Below, piece after piece: positions 23,687 to 36,200 of a DNA stretch of 64,000 bases. Both the position numbers and the translations under genes were made by a program. The stretch is from assembly GCA_004352715.1 (NCBI GenBank), contig SCFE01000019.1, forward strand, positions 2,279,291 to 2,343,290. The letters are read 5' to 3'. The notes below the pieces were generated by a model that saw nothing but the letters and a program-made list of their open reading frames with translations, was not told the origin of the DNA and did not search any database. How positions within the stretch are numbered: the stretch's first letter is position 1; every line of letters begins with the position of its first letter. This stretch comes from Hofstenia miamia. Taxonomy: Eukaryota > Xenacoelomorpha > Acoela.

Positions 23687-26600
23687 CAGGTTATAGCTGT
23701 CAAAAGGTCCAACTCTACAGTAAGCAAACAAGTTTGGAGCTAATGATATTATTTATGAAATCATAATTTAGAACGAAGGACCTTTATTCCCTAATCAGTT
23801 GAAAAATCAATCGAATCAGGATCCGGGATTAAAAATCGATAATGACGGCAGCGTTCATTTACCGAAGACTTATTCCACTGGTATTACGAGATATCTATTC
23901 CAATTAAATATGATTATTTTCTCTTTTAGCTAAGGGTTCACTCATTTTGTACACACCTCCAGATGACGTTTTATTTGATGCAAACGGAGGATGGTTTCGT
24001 GTGAATAACTGGAATCGAAAACGAAATCTAAAAGATTTTGGGCTTTCCTCTGAAAGTTCATTAAAGGCTTTGTCTGCAAAGATTCTAGAATATGGAACAG
24101 ATGCAAAAGATTTTTTGGATTTCTTGGAGACTCTCAATCGTGATAATACTTTTGACCTTAAAAATCAACCAGGATCGAATCAACTTTTTTATCTAAGAGA
24201 ACTACAAAAAAACCTTGGGTATGTTATTTATAATGTTCTTTCTTGCATAATTATTTTTTAAGTTTGAAGAAATGGACAAGGTATAGTTGATTACAATTTT
24301 ATTGGCATCAGGTTGAATTTGCTTTTCAACTGTGAATGTGTTCTGAAACTTATGCTGCTAATGCTAATATCATTATAATCAGCGTTATTCTCTTTTATTT
24401 ATAACTGTATTTATATAGTGACTTTTTCCTAAAATATTTTGGTACAGTGAAGCGTTGCGATAATTTCAGCTCTCATTTTGCATTAATTTCTGAGGTCTTA
24501 ATGATCTGTTTATATGAACATCCTTTAATGTAAACCCAAGACTATTCTCTGAATTTTGTTATTCATTTGAAGCAAATATGACCTTATTACAATTTGAAAT
24601 CCCTTAAACTGATCGCAGAGCCGCATTGCATGATTTATATTATTTTAATTGCATTTTTGGTTAGGTTTCTCTTCATTTCAAGAATAAATCGTTGTTGTGG
24701 GCCTAATTCAAATCTGAAAAACTGCGAAAAAGCCCTTATTATTAGGTTGTAGTTTGTTGTACACCTTCATATATCTGATCATACAAAGAATATAATATAT
24801 TTTTTTTATTAGGAATTCTTAGTGCTGGATTATCAAATCTATAACATATAGACGACAAACATTAGCTAGGCTTTCAATGCAATTTATTTTGTCCTGATAA
24901 TTATCAGTTTGAATACTGAATTTGTTGCACAAAATTTGAAACAGTAGGCCTATTTTAGAAATTATTTACAAAATTTAGAAAAACAATTTAATGTAAATTT
25001 CGTAATGCCATCACATCTTGCCAGAAAAAATATTAGGTTCATCCTTGTTATATGTGCACTAGCGCATATGATTAGTGTTTGAAATTTAAACACTTACAAA
25101 AATATACATTTCAATTCAACTAGCAATAGAAAGTATATTTTGTCAGCCATAATACAAAAATACATTGTCACATTTAATTATTTCTATTATTTCATTTCTT
25201 CTGACAGCTTCATGCTGGTATCCCTCTCAGCTCGGGGAACTCACCAGTTCCCAGGGAGTCTGAGAGCTTTCCTCACGACTCTAGCTGTTCCTAACAATGC
25301 TGCCTTCTGTGCTATGCTCCTCCCCACTTTGGTACTCCCAACTCCTCCAAGTATCTCTTATGCTTCTTACTCACTGCTCCTAGTGCTCCTACAACTACTG
25401 GGACCACTTCAACTTTCTTTAACTTCCACAGCCTTTCTATTTCCTCTGCCAACTCTCTGTACTTGTCTATCTTCTCTTTCTCCTTGCTTTCTACATTTCT
25501 GTCCTTTGGTACTGCTATGTCTATCACTGTTCCTAATCTTTTCTCTTTGTCTACCACTACTATGTCTGGTCTCCTTGCTTCTATCACTTTGCTCGTCTGT
25601 ATGTTGAAATCCCACAGTATCTTAACCTTCTCATTTTCTATGACGCCCTGTGGCTTGTGCTCATACCACTTGTCTCCTGCTTCTAACCCATGCTGCCTGC
25701 TCAAACTCCAGTGTACCATTCTTCCCACCTTGTCATGCCTGAACTTATACTCATTCTGTGCCAACTTCTCACACCCTGCTATCAGATGATCTACTGTCTC
25801 CGCCTCTTTCTTACANNNNNNNNNNNNNNNNNNNNNNNNNNNNNNNNNNNNNNNNNNNNNNNNNNNNNNNNNNNNNNNNNNNNNNNNNNNNNNNNNNNNN
25901 NNNNNNNNNNNNNNNNNNNNNNNNNNNNNNNNNNNNNNNNNNNNNNNNNNNNNNNNNNNNNNNNNNNNNNNNNNNNNNNNNNNNNNNNNNNNNNNNNNNN
26001 NNNNNNNNNNNNNNNNNNNNNNNNNNNNNNNNNNNNNNNNNNNNNNNNNNNNNNNNNNNNNNNNNNNNNNNNNNNNNNNNNNNNNNNNNNNNNNNNNNNN
26101 NNNNNNNNNNNNNNNNNNNNNNNNNNNNNNNNNNNNNNNNNNNNNNNNNNNNNNNNNNNNNNNNNNNNNNNNNNNNNNNNNNNNNNNNNNNNNNNNNNNN
26201 NNNNNNNNNNNNNNNNNNNNNNNNNNNNNNNNNNNNNNNNNNNNNNNNNNNNNNNNNNNNNNNNNNNNNNNNNNNNNNNNNNNNNNNNNNNNNNNNNNNN
26301 NNNNNNNNNNNNNNNNNNNNTAGCCTACACTTATCACTTACTTCCACTCTTCTGTCTTTATGCTTCTTCACCCAGTTTGTTCTTATTGCTTGCTCCTGTG
26401 CTGCCATTATCAATGCTTCTGTTTCTCTTTTTAGTCCTGCTTTCTTTAACCACTTGTTGCTCTCTTCTCTGTCACACTTTTCTGTGTTTCTCCAGTATTC
26501 TCCATGCATTGCCTTCTGCCTATACCTTGTTTGTCTCTCTGATTCCATCCTACTCTGGTATGCCTTCTTTCCTTCGCTGTCAGCTCTTAGCTTCCTTAAC

Positions 26601-28492
26601 TCCTTAATGGTCTCCAGTAGGGACCCCTTAGGTTGCTTTTCTACATATTCCTTTAGCCCTAGTGCTTCTGCTTCTACAGTTTCTTCTACACTTAGTAGTC
26701 CTTTCACTACCTTATGCCTTGCCATGTACAGCCTATCTACATCTCCTTTTAAGTTAAATGCTCTCTCTGCTGCTAGTATCTTCNNNNNNNNNNNNNNNNN
26801 NNNNNNNNNNNNNNNNNNNNNNNNNNNNNNNNNNNNNNNNNNNNNTATTCCTTTAGCCCTAGTGCTTCTGCTTCTACAGTTTCTTCTACACTTAGTAGTC
26901 CTTTCACTACCTTATGCCTTGCCATGTACAGCCTATCTACATCTCCGTTTAAGTTGAATGCTCTCTCTGCTGCTAGTATCTTCATTGTCTCCCTGTCTAG
27001 CTCCTTAAGTTCATTCTTGTTCCACCTAACTATTCCTGCTGAATATCTCAACACTGGTATCGCCCATGTATTAATTGCCTTTATACTATTCTGCTCATTT
27101 AATGCTGACTTCTGTAGTACTTTCCTTACTCTCCTCTTGTATTCTTTTCTTAAGCTCGTCTTCATTTCCTCTTGATCTGTTCTATCTTTCTCTATCACAC
27201 CTAAGTACTTGTATCCCTCTTTGACTTCTTCAATCTTATCCCAACTACTCGTCCTCAATCCATCTCCATCTATGCACTTGCCTCTGGTCATTGTCACTGT
27301 CGCACACTTACCTAATCCAAATTCCAACCCAGAATCTCTGCTTGCCTTCCTCCAATGTCTCCACTTGCTTCTGCAACATCTTCCTAGAACTAGCATACAT
27401 CTTCTGGTCGTCCATGTACCATAAGTGACTTACTGCTCTACCATTCTTCTCCATCTTATACCCTATGCTTGTCTCCTTTAACTTTTCTGTGATAGGGATT
27501 AAGCTAACTATGAACAGTAGTGGTGCTAAGCTGTCTCCTTGGAATTTGCCTCGCCTAAACCTCAACCTGTGTCCGTCTACCTCAGTCTACCACTTTCCCA
27601 TCTCTCTTTCTAGAAACTCAACCCATTTTCGTGAAACTCCATTGGCCTCTAGCGTCCTCAATACCCATCTATGTGATATGCTGTCATATGCCTTCCTGTA
27701 ATCTATTCATGCCATTGCTATTATTATTATTATTATCTCTTACTTCACACAGCTTCATGCTGGTATTCCTCTCAGCTCGGGGAACTCACCAGTTCCCAGG
27801 GAGTCTGAGAGCTTTCCTCAGGACTCTAGCTGTTCCTAACAATGCTGCCTTCTGTGCTACTGCTCCTCCCCACTTTGGTACTCCCAGCTCCTCCAAGTAT
27901 CTCTTATGCTTCTTACTCACTGCTCCTAGTGCTCCTACAACTACTGGGACCACTTCAACTTTCTTTAACTTCCACAGCCTTTCTATTTCCTCTGCCAACT
28001 CTCTGTACTTGTCTATCTTCTCTTTCTCCTTGCTTTCTACATTTCTGTCCTTTGGTACTGCTATGTCTATCACTGTTCCTAATCTTTTCTCTTTGTCTAC
28101 CACTACTATGTCTGGCCTCCGTGCTTCTATCACTTTGCTCGTCTGTATGTTGAAGTCCCACAGCATCTTAACCTTCTCATTTTCTATGACGCCCTGTGGC
28201 TTGTGCTCATACCACTTGTCTCCTGCTTCTAACCCGTGCTGTCTGCTCAAACTCCAATGTACCATTCTTCCCACCTTGTCATGCCTGAACTTATACTCAT
28301 TCTGTGCCAACTTCTCACACCCTCCTATCAGATGATCTACTGTCTCCGCCTCTTTCTTACATAGCCTACACTTATCACTTACTTCTACTCTTCTGTCTAT
28401 ATGCTTCTTCACCCAGTTTGTTCTTATTGCTTGCTCCTGTGCTGCCATTATCANCTGTCATATGCCTTCCTGTAATCTATCCATGCCATTGC

Positions 28493-28542
<50 letters not shown>

Positions 28543-31500
28543 TAAATATTTAGCTGTTTCGAATGCATCATTTGTGTAATTCAAAAATACTTACACTTTA
28601 TACTTAGATGTATTTACGTGATATGCATCTGTATTAACAATAGAAGCACGACAATAGGTCAAAATTAACTTTAGGCATGTTTTGCTTCATTATTCATTCA
28701 GCGAAATCCTAGCAGGTACTTGTATTTCATAATCTCATGCATTTTCATAATCTCATTAAATTTGCTATTTGTAGACATTTTGCTTCTATTTCATGATCTT
28801 GGCATTTATCAAGGAGTAATTGCTGTTCTAGTGTTAGCAAATATAATCAGTGGAAATGTTATTCATGTTCACTTAACGGTATCTATAATAAACGGTTTAC
28901 AATCTTGTTTGAACGAATACATTTATTATGGGAATCACTTCAACTGCTTCGAATTATTTCTGTATTCCTTCTTTTACAGCAAATACCATCACAGAAGAAA
29001 TTTGATGTATTCAGGAAATTTTATAGTAAACAATCATGTCATTTTCTATTACAGAAACTCTAATTTGTACTTTTGGGCTCTTTTGTAATTTTAGAGGTTC
29101 CGAAGTTAAACGAATACCTTTTCTGTTGTTTCGGGATATACAGTCAGGTTTAGATCGGTGCAAGGATTTTTGAAAAAAACTAGAAACAAGTTCGAATATA
29201 CATGAAACTTTAGTACGTTATAAACTAGATTGTCAATTTTCTGCTAGAATTCCAGATTGTCTGGCAGATTATTTAGCATTTGCAATTGAATTTGATTTTA
29301 CTGAGGTTTCATTTTAAACACTTTTATGTGAATCATTTGAAAAATGTTGTCTCCTAATTCTTAAACAACAGGATTTTGAGCCTTTCTTAATGATTCTTAC
29401 CTTATTTTTAAATTTCCTTTTAGTAAATATAATGCATTTTTTGTCGGTTTGGTGCCAAAATTTTGACATTTAAAGCAGGGCATTCGAATGAAAGAATTCT
29501 TCAGCACAATCACTACCCTTTTCATTGAGATTAGTAGTCGTTATATAAGAAACAATGCAAAATACAATGCGAATTTCAGAGTATTTGATATCTGTATAAA
29601 TCCATGCAGTCTTTATATAAATGTTATATGTGCTTCCACATTTATCTATACTCTTACCATATTTCAATAATAAATGCATTCCATTCCTTTATGCAAGTAT
29701 ACCTGTTCGATTTCGTTGTATTGATAACAATCATTGCTAAAGAAAGTCTTTGCTTGTTAAGTTATTGCATGGGAGATGATGATTTTTTGATTTTGCATGA
29801 ATCTCTACAAACTCTGAACAACAATTTTGGTAGGCTGCGTAAATTTAAACAAGTTGATTTTTATGTGTGCTTATTATAATTTTTACCAATTTGTTCCTGG
29901 TGTTTAGTTTTTCGTAAAAAAATTTTTTGACAGTTACTTGCTGAAAATTCCGACACCGTCAACGGTATTCACGCATCGACCTCCAATGCCTCTTTTGTAT
30001 CAAATGTAATTTCCAGTTTTAGTATTTATCTTTCTACAAATAGGCATTATCATTGTTGAATTTTGTGTAATTTTTCGCGAAATTGATGTTATTTACGTGT
30101 GTTTTACTGATTTGTCCGTTTGATATGCTTTGCATTCTATCTGAAGGATTACTGTTCAATGCAGACTTTTGTTAGCTATGAGCATGCAATGCTATTTCAT
30201 TTTTTGTATGTTTATAGTTTTATTGACACTCATAGACGTTTTTAACATTCAATAGAGATGAATTTATTTATACTTTAATTTTTCTGAACTAACTGTATGG
30301 CTTCGTTTTATGTGTAATATTCCTACAATGCGACTCCACTTTTAATTTCAATTCTTGTAGGAATTGTTCCATCTTCACCATTTATTACCTCCGCCAAGGA
30401 GGTATTGATTTCGCATGTTTGTAAGTAGGATTTTTCAAAAAATAATGGATAGATTTTTATGAAAAAATCTAATAATTATTGGTCCCATTAAATTTTCAGA
30501 GTAATTCGGAATGCCGTCTTGGAGTTAGAGCCAATTATATGCAATTACAGTAGCAAATATCCATTGATAGGCGACGCATAGAATGGTTTCCTACAAGCGA
30601 GGTAAATGTTTTTTCATTTGACACCTTCAATATTGATAGATTTTTAAAAGTTCTTTTTCTACACTAAAGTGAAATACGAAATACAAAACAAAATGGAATT
30701 TTGGAAATCAGAGTGTTAATTACCAAGATGTTTGGCACTATGCATTTAGAGTTTTTTATATTTTCATTTTTGTAACACTATAGTTGTGTCACGTTTATTG
30801 AGGCGCTAAACTGCTTACCATTGAACTATAAAATCAAATATTAAAATTGTGTGAGACTTTTCATTTTAGGCATTATAAACTTTAAAAAAACTAAAAGTAG
30901 TATTTCTCCATCCATTTTTAACATGTAAAGCTAAAACTAAATGCGATTTATTACCTTAAATTGATTCTAAATTTAAAAAAGATTACAATTGCAAAAATCC
31001 CGAAATCTTAGGCATTTCAGAACAAAATATTTTTTAAGCTTTAGTTTAATATATCTATATAATAATATTATTTGGTTTATATTATAATGTTCTATGTGAA
31101 TTGCATTAATATATATAGATATATATATTTACTATTTCTGTATAATATTGCATCATTTAATTGACAGGAATATTTCACGCAATCCCTATCAAAATTATAT
31201 AAATATATATGAAGCAAATATCCTTAACATTATTCGTCTCACTTAATTGTCGGACGTAAAATCGCTATTTTCCATCCCTAGAATAAATTGTATTGCAAGT
31301 GAATGCAAAATTAATTTCTGATAAGCCAAAAACAACCTAATAAAAATTTTCGGAAGGATGCTTAATTGTTTGAGGAATCAATAGAAATGCATACTTCATG
31401 CTACTTTCGAAAACATAACCTTATGTTTAACGTAACACCCAATAAACAATATGAACAGACTATTTACCAATTATTGAGAAAGAAATAGTGTAGATTTCAC

Positions 31501-33187
31501 AAGCAAAAATCAGCTTTACAAAACTAAGTTTTTTTAATAAAATAACAAAAAATTGGAAATGTACAAAATGGAAAAATGGGTAAATATGTGTATACTAAGC
31601 CAATACCTTGTTCCTCTAAACAACTTATTGTAAACCGGCCAATTTTGCGTTTACACAATAACAAAAAATTCGTGTTATAACGTTCAGGAAGAATTTTATG
31701 CAAGGAGAAATTTGAAATTTATGTCGAAAATATATTTTACCGAACATTTTGAATTAGGAGAATTACTTAAAAACCAGAGCTAATTTCGAATAAAATTAAT
31801 ATTTTTCTTCAGAAAATTAATGTAATTTATGTTAATATGTAGCAAGATTTATTATCTGACCTTTTCTCAGCCGTCGGGCGGAAACACAAAACAAAATTGC
31901 CTTACTGTAACTCTATGGCCAGGTTTTGGGAATTTTTGTTAAATGCGTAATATTTGTTTTATCATTCAATACTTTTATCCACCACAGGCAATCGATAAAC
32001 ACGGTACGTCCCTGTAGAGAATTTGTTGGGTCCTATTTTGTTGTTAGACTGAAAAATTTATCAATCAATGACAATGTCGTACTTTCATTTCAATAATCTT
32101 CATTTTGAGGGAGTTTTTTTAATTATTTATTGTTATGTTTAGATATTTTATTCGAAAATTCATTGAAAAATGAATTTCCATCCGACAAACAAATCCTTTT
32201 CTTTTGGAAAAAACTACTCTTTTGAAAAAAAAATAAGTAAAGCTACCAATAAAGATATATTTTTTTGAAATATTAAATATCAAAAATTGGAAAAAAAGTC
32301 TAAGAGTAAGAAACCTTTTTTAAGCAGCATCTTATTTAAATAAAATGTTATGTCAGCGGTAATGAAATATCATACTTGGCGGAGGTTTTTACAGTCTCTA
32401 ACTTCAACCTTGATTATTTTAAAATTGTTTAATAGACTTGCTTTTTTGTACGCTTTATATTTTTATACGCTAATGTAATTTTATTCGTAATGTACCAGTA
32501 GTTTATGTATACTTTGAAAAATGTTCTTTAGATTGAACTTCAAATCCCATTCAACGAACATCAAGCTTAATGAGTTGGATGAGATTCGCGAACTACGCTT
32601 CGGCATCCGCTCAGTGCTGGATGAAGAGAAAAAACGGGAACAGAGGAAAAGTGCATCTGCCGCTAGGAGGCAACACTTCAAATCTGTATCAGACACAAAA
32701 AGGTATCTATTTTCTAACATATATAGCAGTATATTAGTATTCTGAATACGTCATGCTACCTTTTTTAATAGTATTTATTTTAGTTTGTTTTAATTATTTA
32801 TGAGTTTAAATTAGTTTCTTATTATTTGAAAGAAATCTAATTATTCATCTTTACGGTTAAATAAATTATTCACTTCTAGCACGAAACCTGCCATTTCTTT
32901 GAATCTAATTTACCCGAAGTATCGATCGCGCCGACATCAGAATAGCATATCAGATGAAACATGTGCAGTTTTTGTTCCAGAAGACAAAGTTAAAAACGTT
33001 CTTGGGAATACGCTGGAGTTAAATAACTGTGAAGTTCTACGTGTTCCTGAATCAATTCTTGTGGACAATTTTAGTAACAAGTTCGAAAAGGCTTTGGCCA
33101 CGGAAGTTTCAAAGTCGGTCAAATTATCTCCTGTGGAATCCAAAGGTGAATTTTTATAAATGATAAAATTTCAGTTTTTATTGTTCG

Positions 33188-33223
<36 letters not shown>

Positions 33224-36200
33224 AAGGAAATATTTAACCGAATCTCCACTATGTTTATCTCAAACCTAAAATAGAGATGGCTCAATAACTATTTTTAAGT
33301 TTATTCATTTTTCGTGGGTTTTGAAATGCATATCCGCGGTCATTTGAGGATTCTATTATGAATTCCACGTGAGAATATTCCGAAAATGTTCATACGTGAA
33401 GCGTAGGTATGTTTTTGTATGCATTTTAGTGCCTCGTTGGTTGTAATGCAGTATGTAGCTCGTCAATTTTTAAGCAAAGGAAATTAAGTATACTGAAATT
33501 AAGTAGTCATATGAATAACGTAATCACTTACACTGCTCAAAATATTTATTGTTTCGTTGAAACAAACATTAATTTACCTCACCTAAAGTCATTTTTTCTT
33601 GAAAGCCTAATTTTCTATTGTGAATGAAGCCTGACGTATTGTACTGTAATTTTGTCAACTTGTTCCCTTACCACCTCGACTAAAACAACATGCTATTAAT
33701 GATTGACATAGTCGTAGAAATGGCTCATAGCCTTTTAAAATATCTGGTTGCGAACTAAATAGAAAACTGGGATACGTAGCTACTGAATACTTGTAAAGCC
33801 ATTAGTTGTCTTATTCTAATTTCTTTTCACGGACCTATATCTTAGAATTTATAATTTATCATTTCGTATCTACTGTTTTATCTGGTGCAATAGTATTGCT
33901 CATAACTCAGGTTTTATTGTTTTTTAGATGACCAGCTATTTCTGAAGACATCCGTGAGGCATACACCAGAAATAATGGCGACAAAATCTGAGAAGGCCCC
34001 ACCCAGTTTCTATTCACAAAGTCGTCCGATGAGCGCGGCTACTGTAGCTTCAGATTTCTCTTCTGACTCGGGTATGATATTGTTTATAAAATGTCAGTGT
34101 TTGCTTAGTAAAAGTAATAAAACCCGAGTGCGGAAATGTCGCTAAAATCTATTTTAAATAAACCAAACCAATTGTTTTTTTATCATTTTCATCAAACCAA
34201 CTTAATATATTATCTTCATCCTAACTGTTCCAACAAATTAGCAAAGAAATAGATTTTTTTCAAATCACGACTTCATATATTAGGCATAAGAATATTTTTG
34301 TATTCTTGTATGAAGGCATTTATTATTCGGAATGTTTGTTTACTGAAAACGAAATATTTTTCCGATTATAATAATTGGTGTCAATCGTTGTTATAATAGA
34401 GACATCAAAGTGTTTTGTAAATCATGTCACTACTAGTAATTTTGATAGGATTTTGTAGTAAATTTGTTTGGGTGCCTTTTAATTGGCGTAATCGTTTTTG
34501 AATCGAAGTTAGCAAACATGAATATATTTTGCCTTAGAATACTTTTGTACATCACTAATTCAAATTTTGAATTTGAATACAGGTAAACGTTAATGTAGCA
34601 GTAATAATAGGCTTGATTTTAATAAAAATTCCTCTTTCAATAAAAATTGGATTTAATAAGTTTATTCCATTTTGATCCCTAATCCATGCTATTAAGTTTT
34701 CCAGATAAGAAATTTAGTTGATGTTAGTACTCAATTGAATATTAAGTTTATTTTTAGAGTTCTATGATTTTGGTAGTCGTTATTAATACTAATATTAATT
34801 AGTTTCGTTATTGCACAACCTAATTAAATATCTACATTTTGTAATTTTTTAGAAAACCAATCTGGTAAGTACGCATCGCGCAATTGCGTATAATTTTAGA
34901 AATAATTGTCGTTGCTATGCTAAGAAGGAATAATATCAAAAACTAGCGTGTTCTTGAATTTGTTTTTATTTTTCGTGCATGTCAGGCAACAACATACAGC
35001 ATGTTAACCCCTTAGTTGTATTACGTTTATCATTTACAAATCATTGGAACTAGAAATTATTTTACTGTTATATATATATATATATATATATATNNNNNNN
35101 NNNNNNNNNNNNNNNNNNNNNNNNNNNNNNNNNNNNNNNNNNNNNNNNNNNNNNNNNNNNNNNNNNNNNNNNNNNNNNNNNNNNNNNNNNNNNNNNNNNN
35201 NNNNNNNNNNNNNNNNNNNNNNNNNNNNNNNNNNNNNNNNNNNNNNNNNNNNNNNNNNNNNNNNNNNNNNNNNNNNNNNNNNNNNNNNNNNNNNNNNNNN
35301 NNNNNNNNNNNNNNNNNNNNNNNNNNNNNNNNNNNNNNNNNNNNNNNNNNNNNNNNNNNNNNNNNNNNNNNNNNNNNNNNNNNNNNNNNNNNNNNNNTAT
35401 ATATATATGAAAGAGAGCAATTTTAGATAGAAGAATAATTCACCCAGATTTTTCTGTTTTGGCAATTTTTTTCTCAAATGCTTTTACTCTGATTTGACAA
35501 AATAGCACTATGGACTTCCATTAATTGAGATCTTTCCTTAAATTCTAGACTATCAGCAGCATATGGTCGAGCCTTCTTAATAATAGACTTAAAATGATAC
35601 CTGCATGTTCTTGATGCCAATTTCAGTACGCTTAAAATCGTATCAGTTTTTTAAAATTTATTTACATATTCTTAACTTAGGTTTTGTTTCTGGGGGTAGT
35701 TCTCGCCCAACAAGTTCATTATCTCATTTCAGTAATGTTTCAGATGATAGTCATTTAGCTCCAAACGGTAAGATTTTTTTCAAGTAAATTTATAATTTGT
35801 CAATTTGTCATATGCATCAAATATAATATTTTAAAGTTTGTTTTTGCTTAACTTTCAAAAGCAAACCTTGTAAATCTTTCATGTTTGTCATTGGGCCTTA
35901 GTATCAAATCAAACATTTTGCCTTTATTTGGTGAAATTATTCTGGCATACTGCCTATGAATCGGGTCATAAAATCTGTAATCAATTAGTCTTTGCCATGA
36001 AGAACTCCAAAGCTTTTTGAGATGAATATAACATGATGCACTCAGCCATTTCATTGTGCTTTTCATTTTCATCTATTAAGAGTAGACATCCGGCTCAAAA
36101 TTCTGATTAATATTCCGTTAAATCTCAGAGAAAGTGTATAACATGTATAACAAAAAATATTCCAGCTCAGTTTTATTACGTTGTGTGACGCCATCCTTTG

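Noticed and set aside
25140-25607. Hydrophobic Leu/Ser/Cys-rich plus-strand ORFs over the non-LTR copies (also 27842-28153, 27631-28335)
   Set aside because: They are antisense shadows of the endonuclease domain read on the minus strand; the minus-strand translation carries the family motifs.
25312-26725. Long open frames spanning N-runs (also at 23379-23766, 35016-35477, 39576-40712, 53712-54280, 59214-59798, 61513-62476)
   Set aside because: Most of their length is undetermined bases; openness across N is not evidence of coding.
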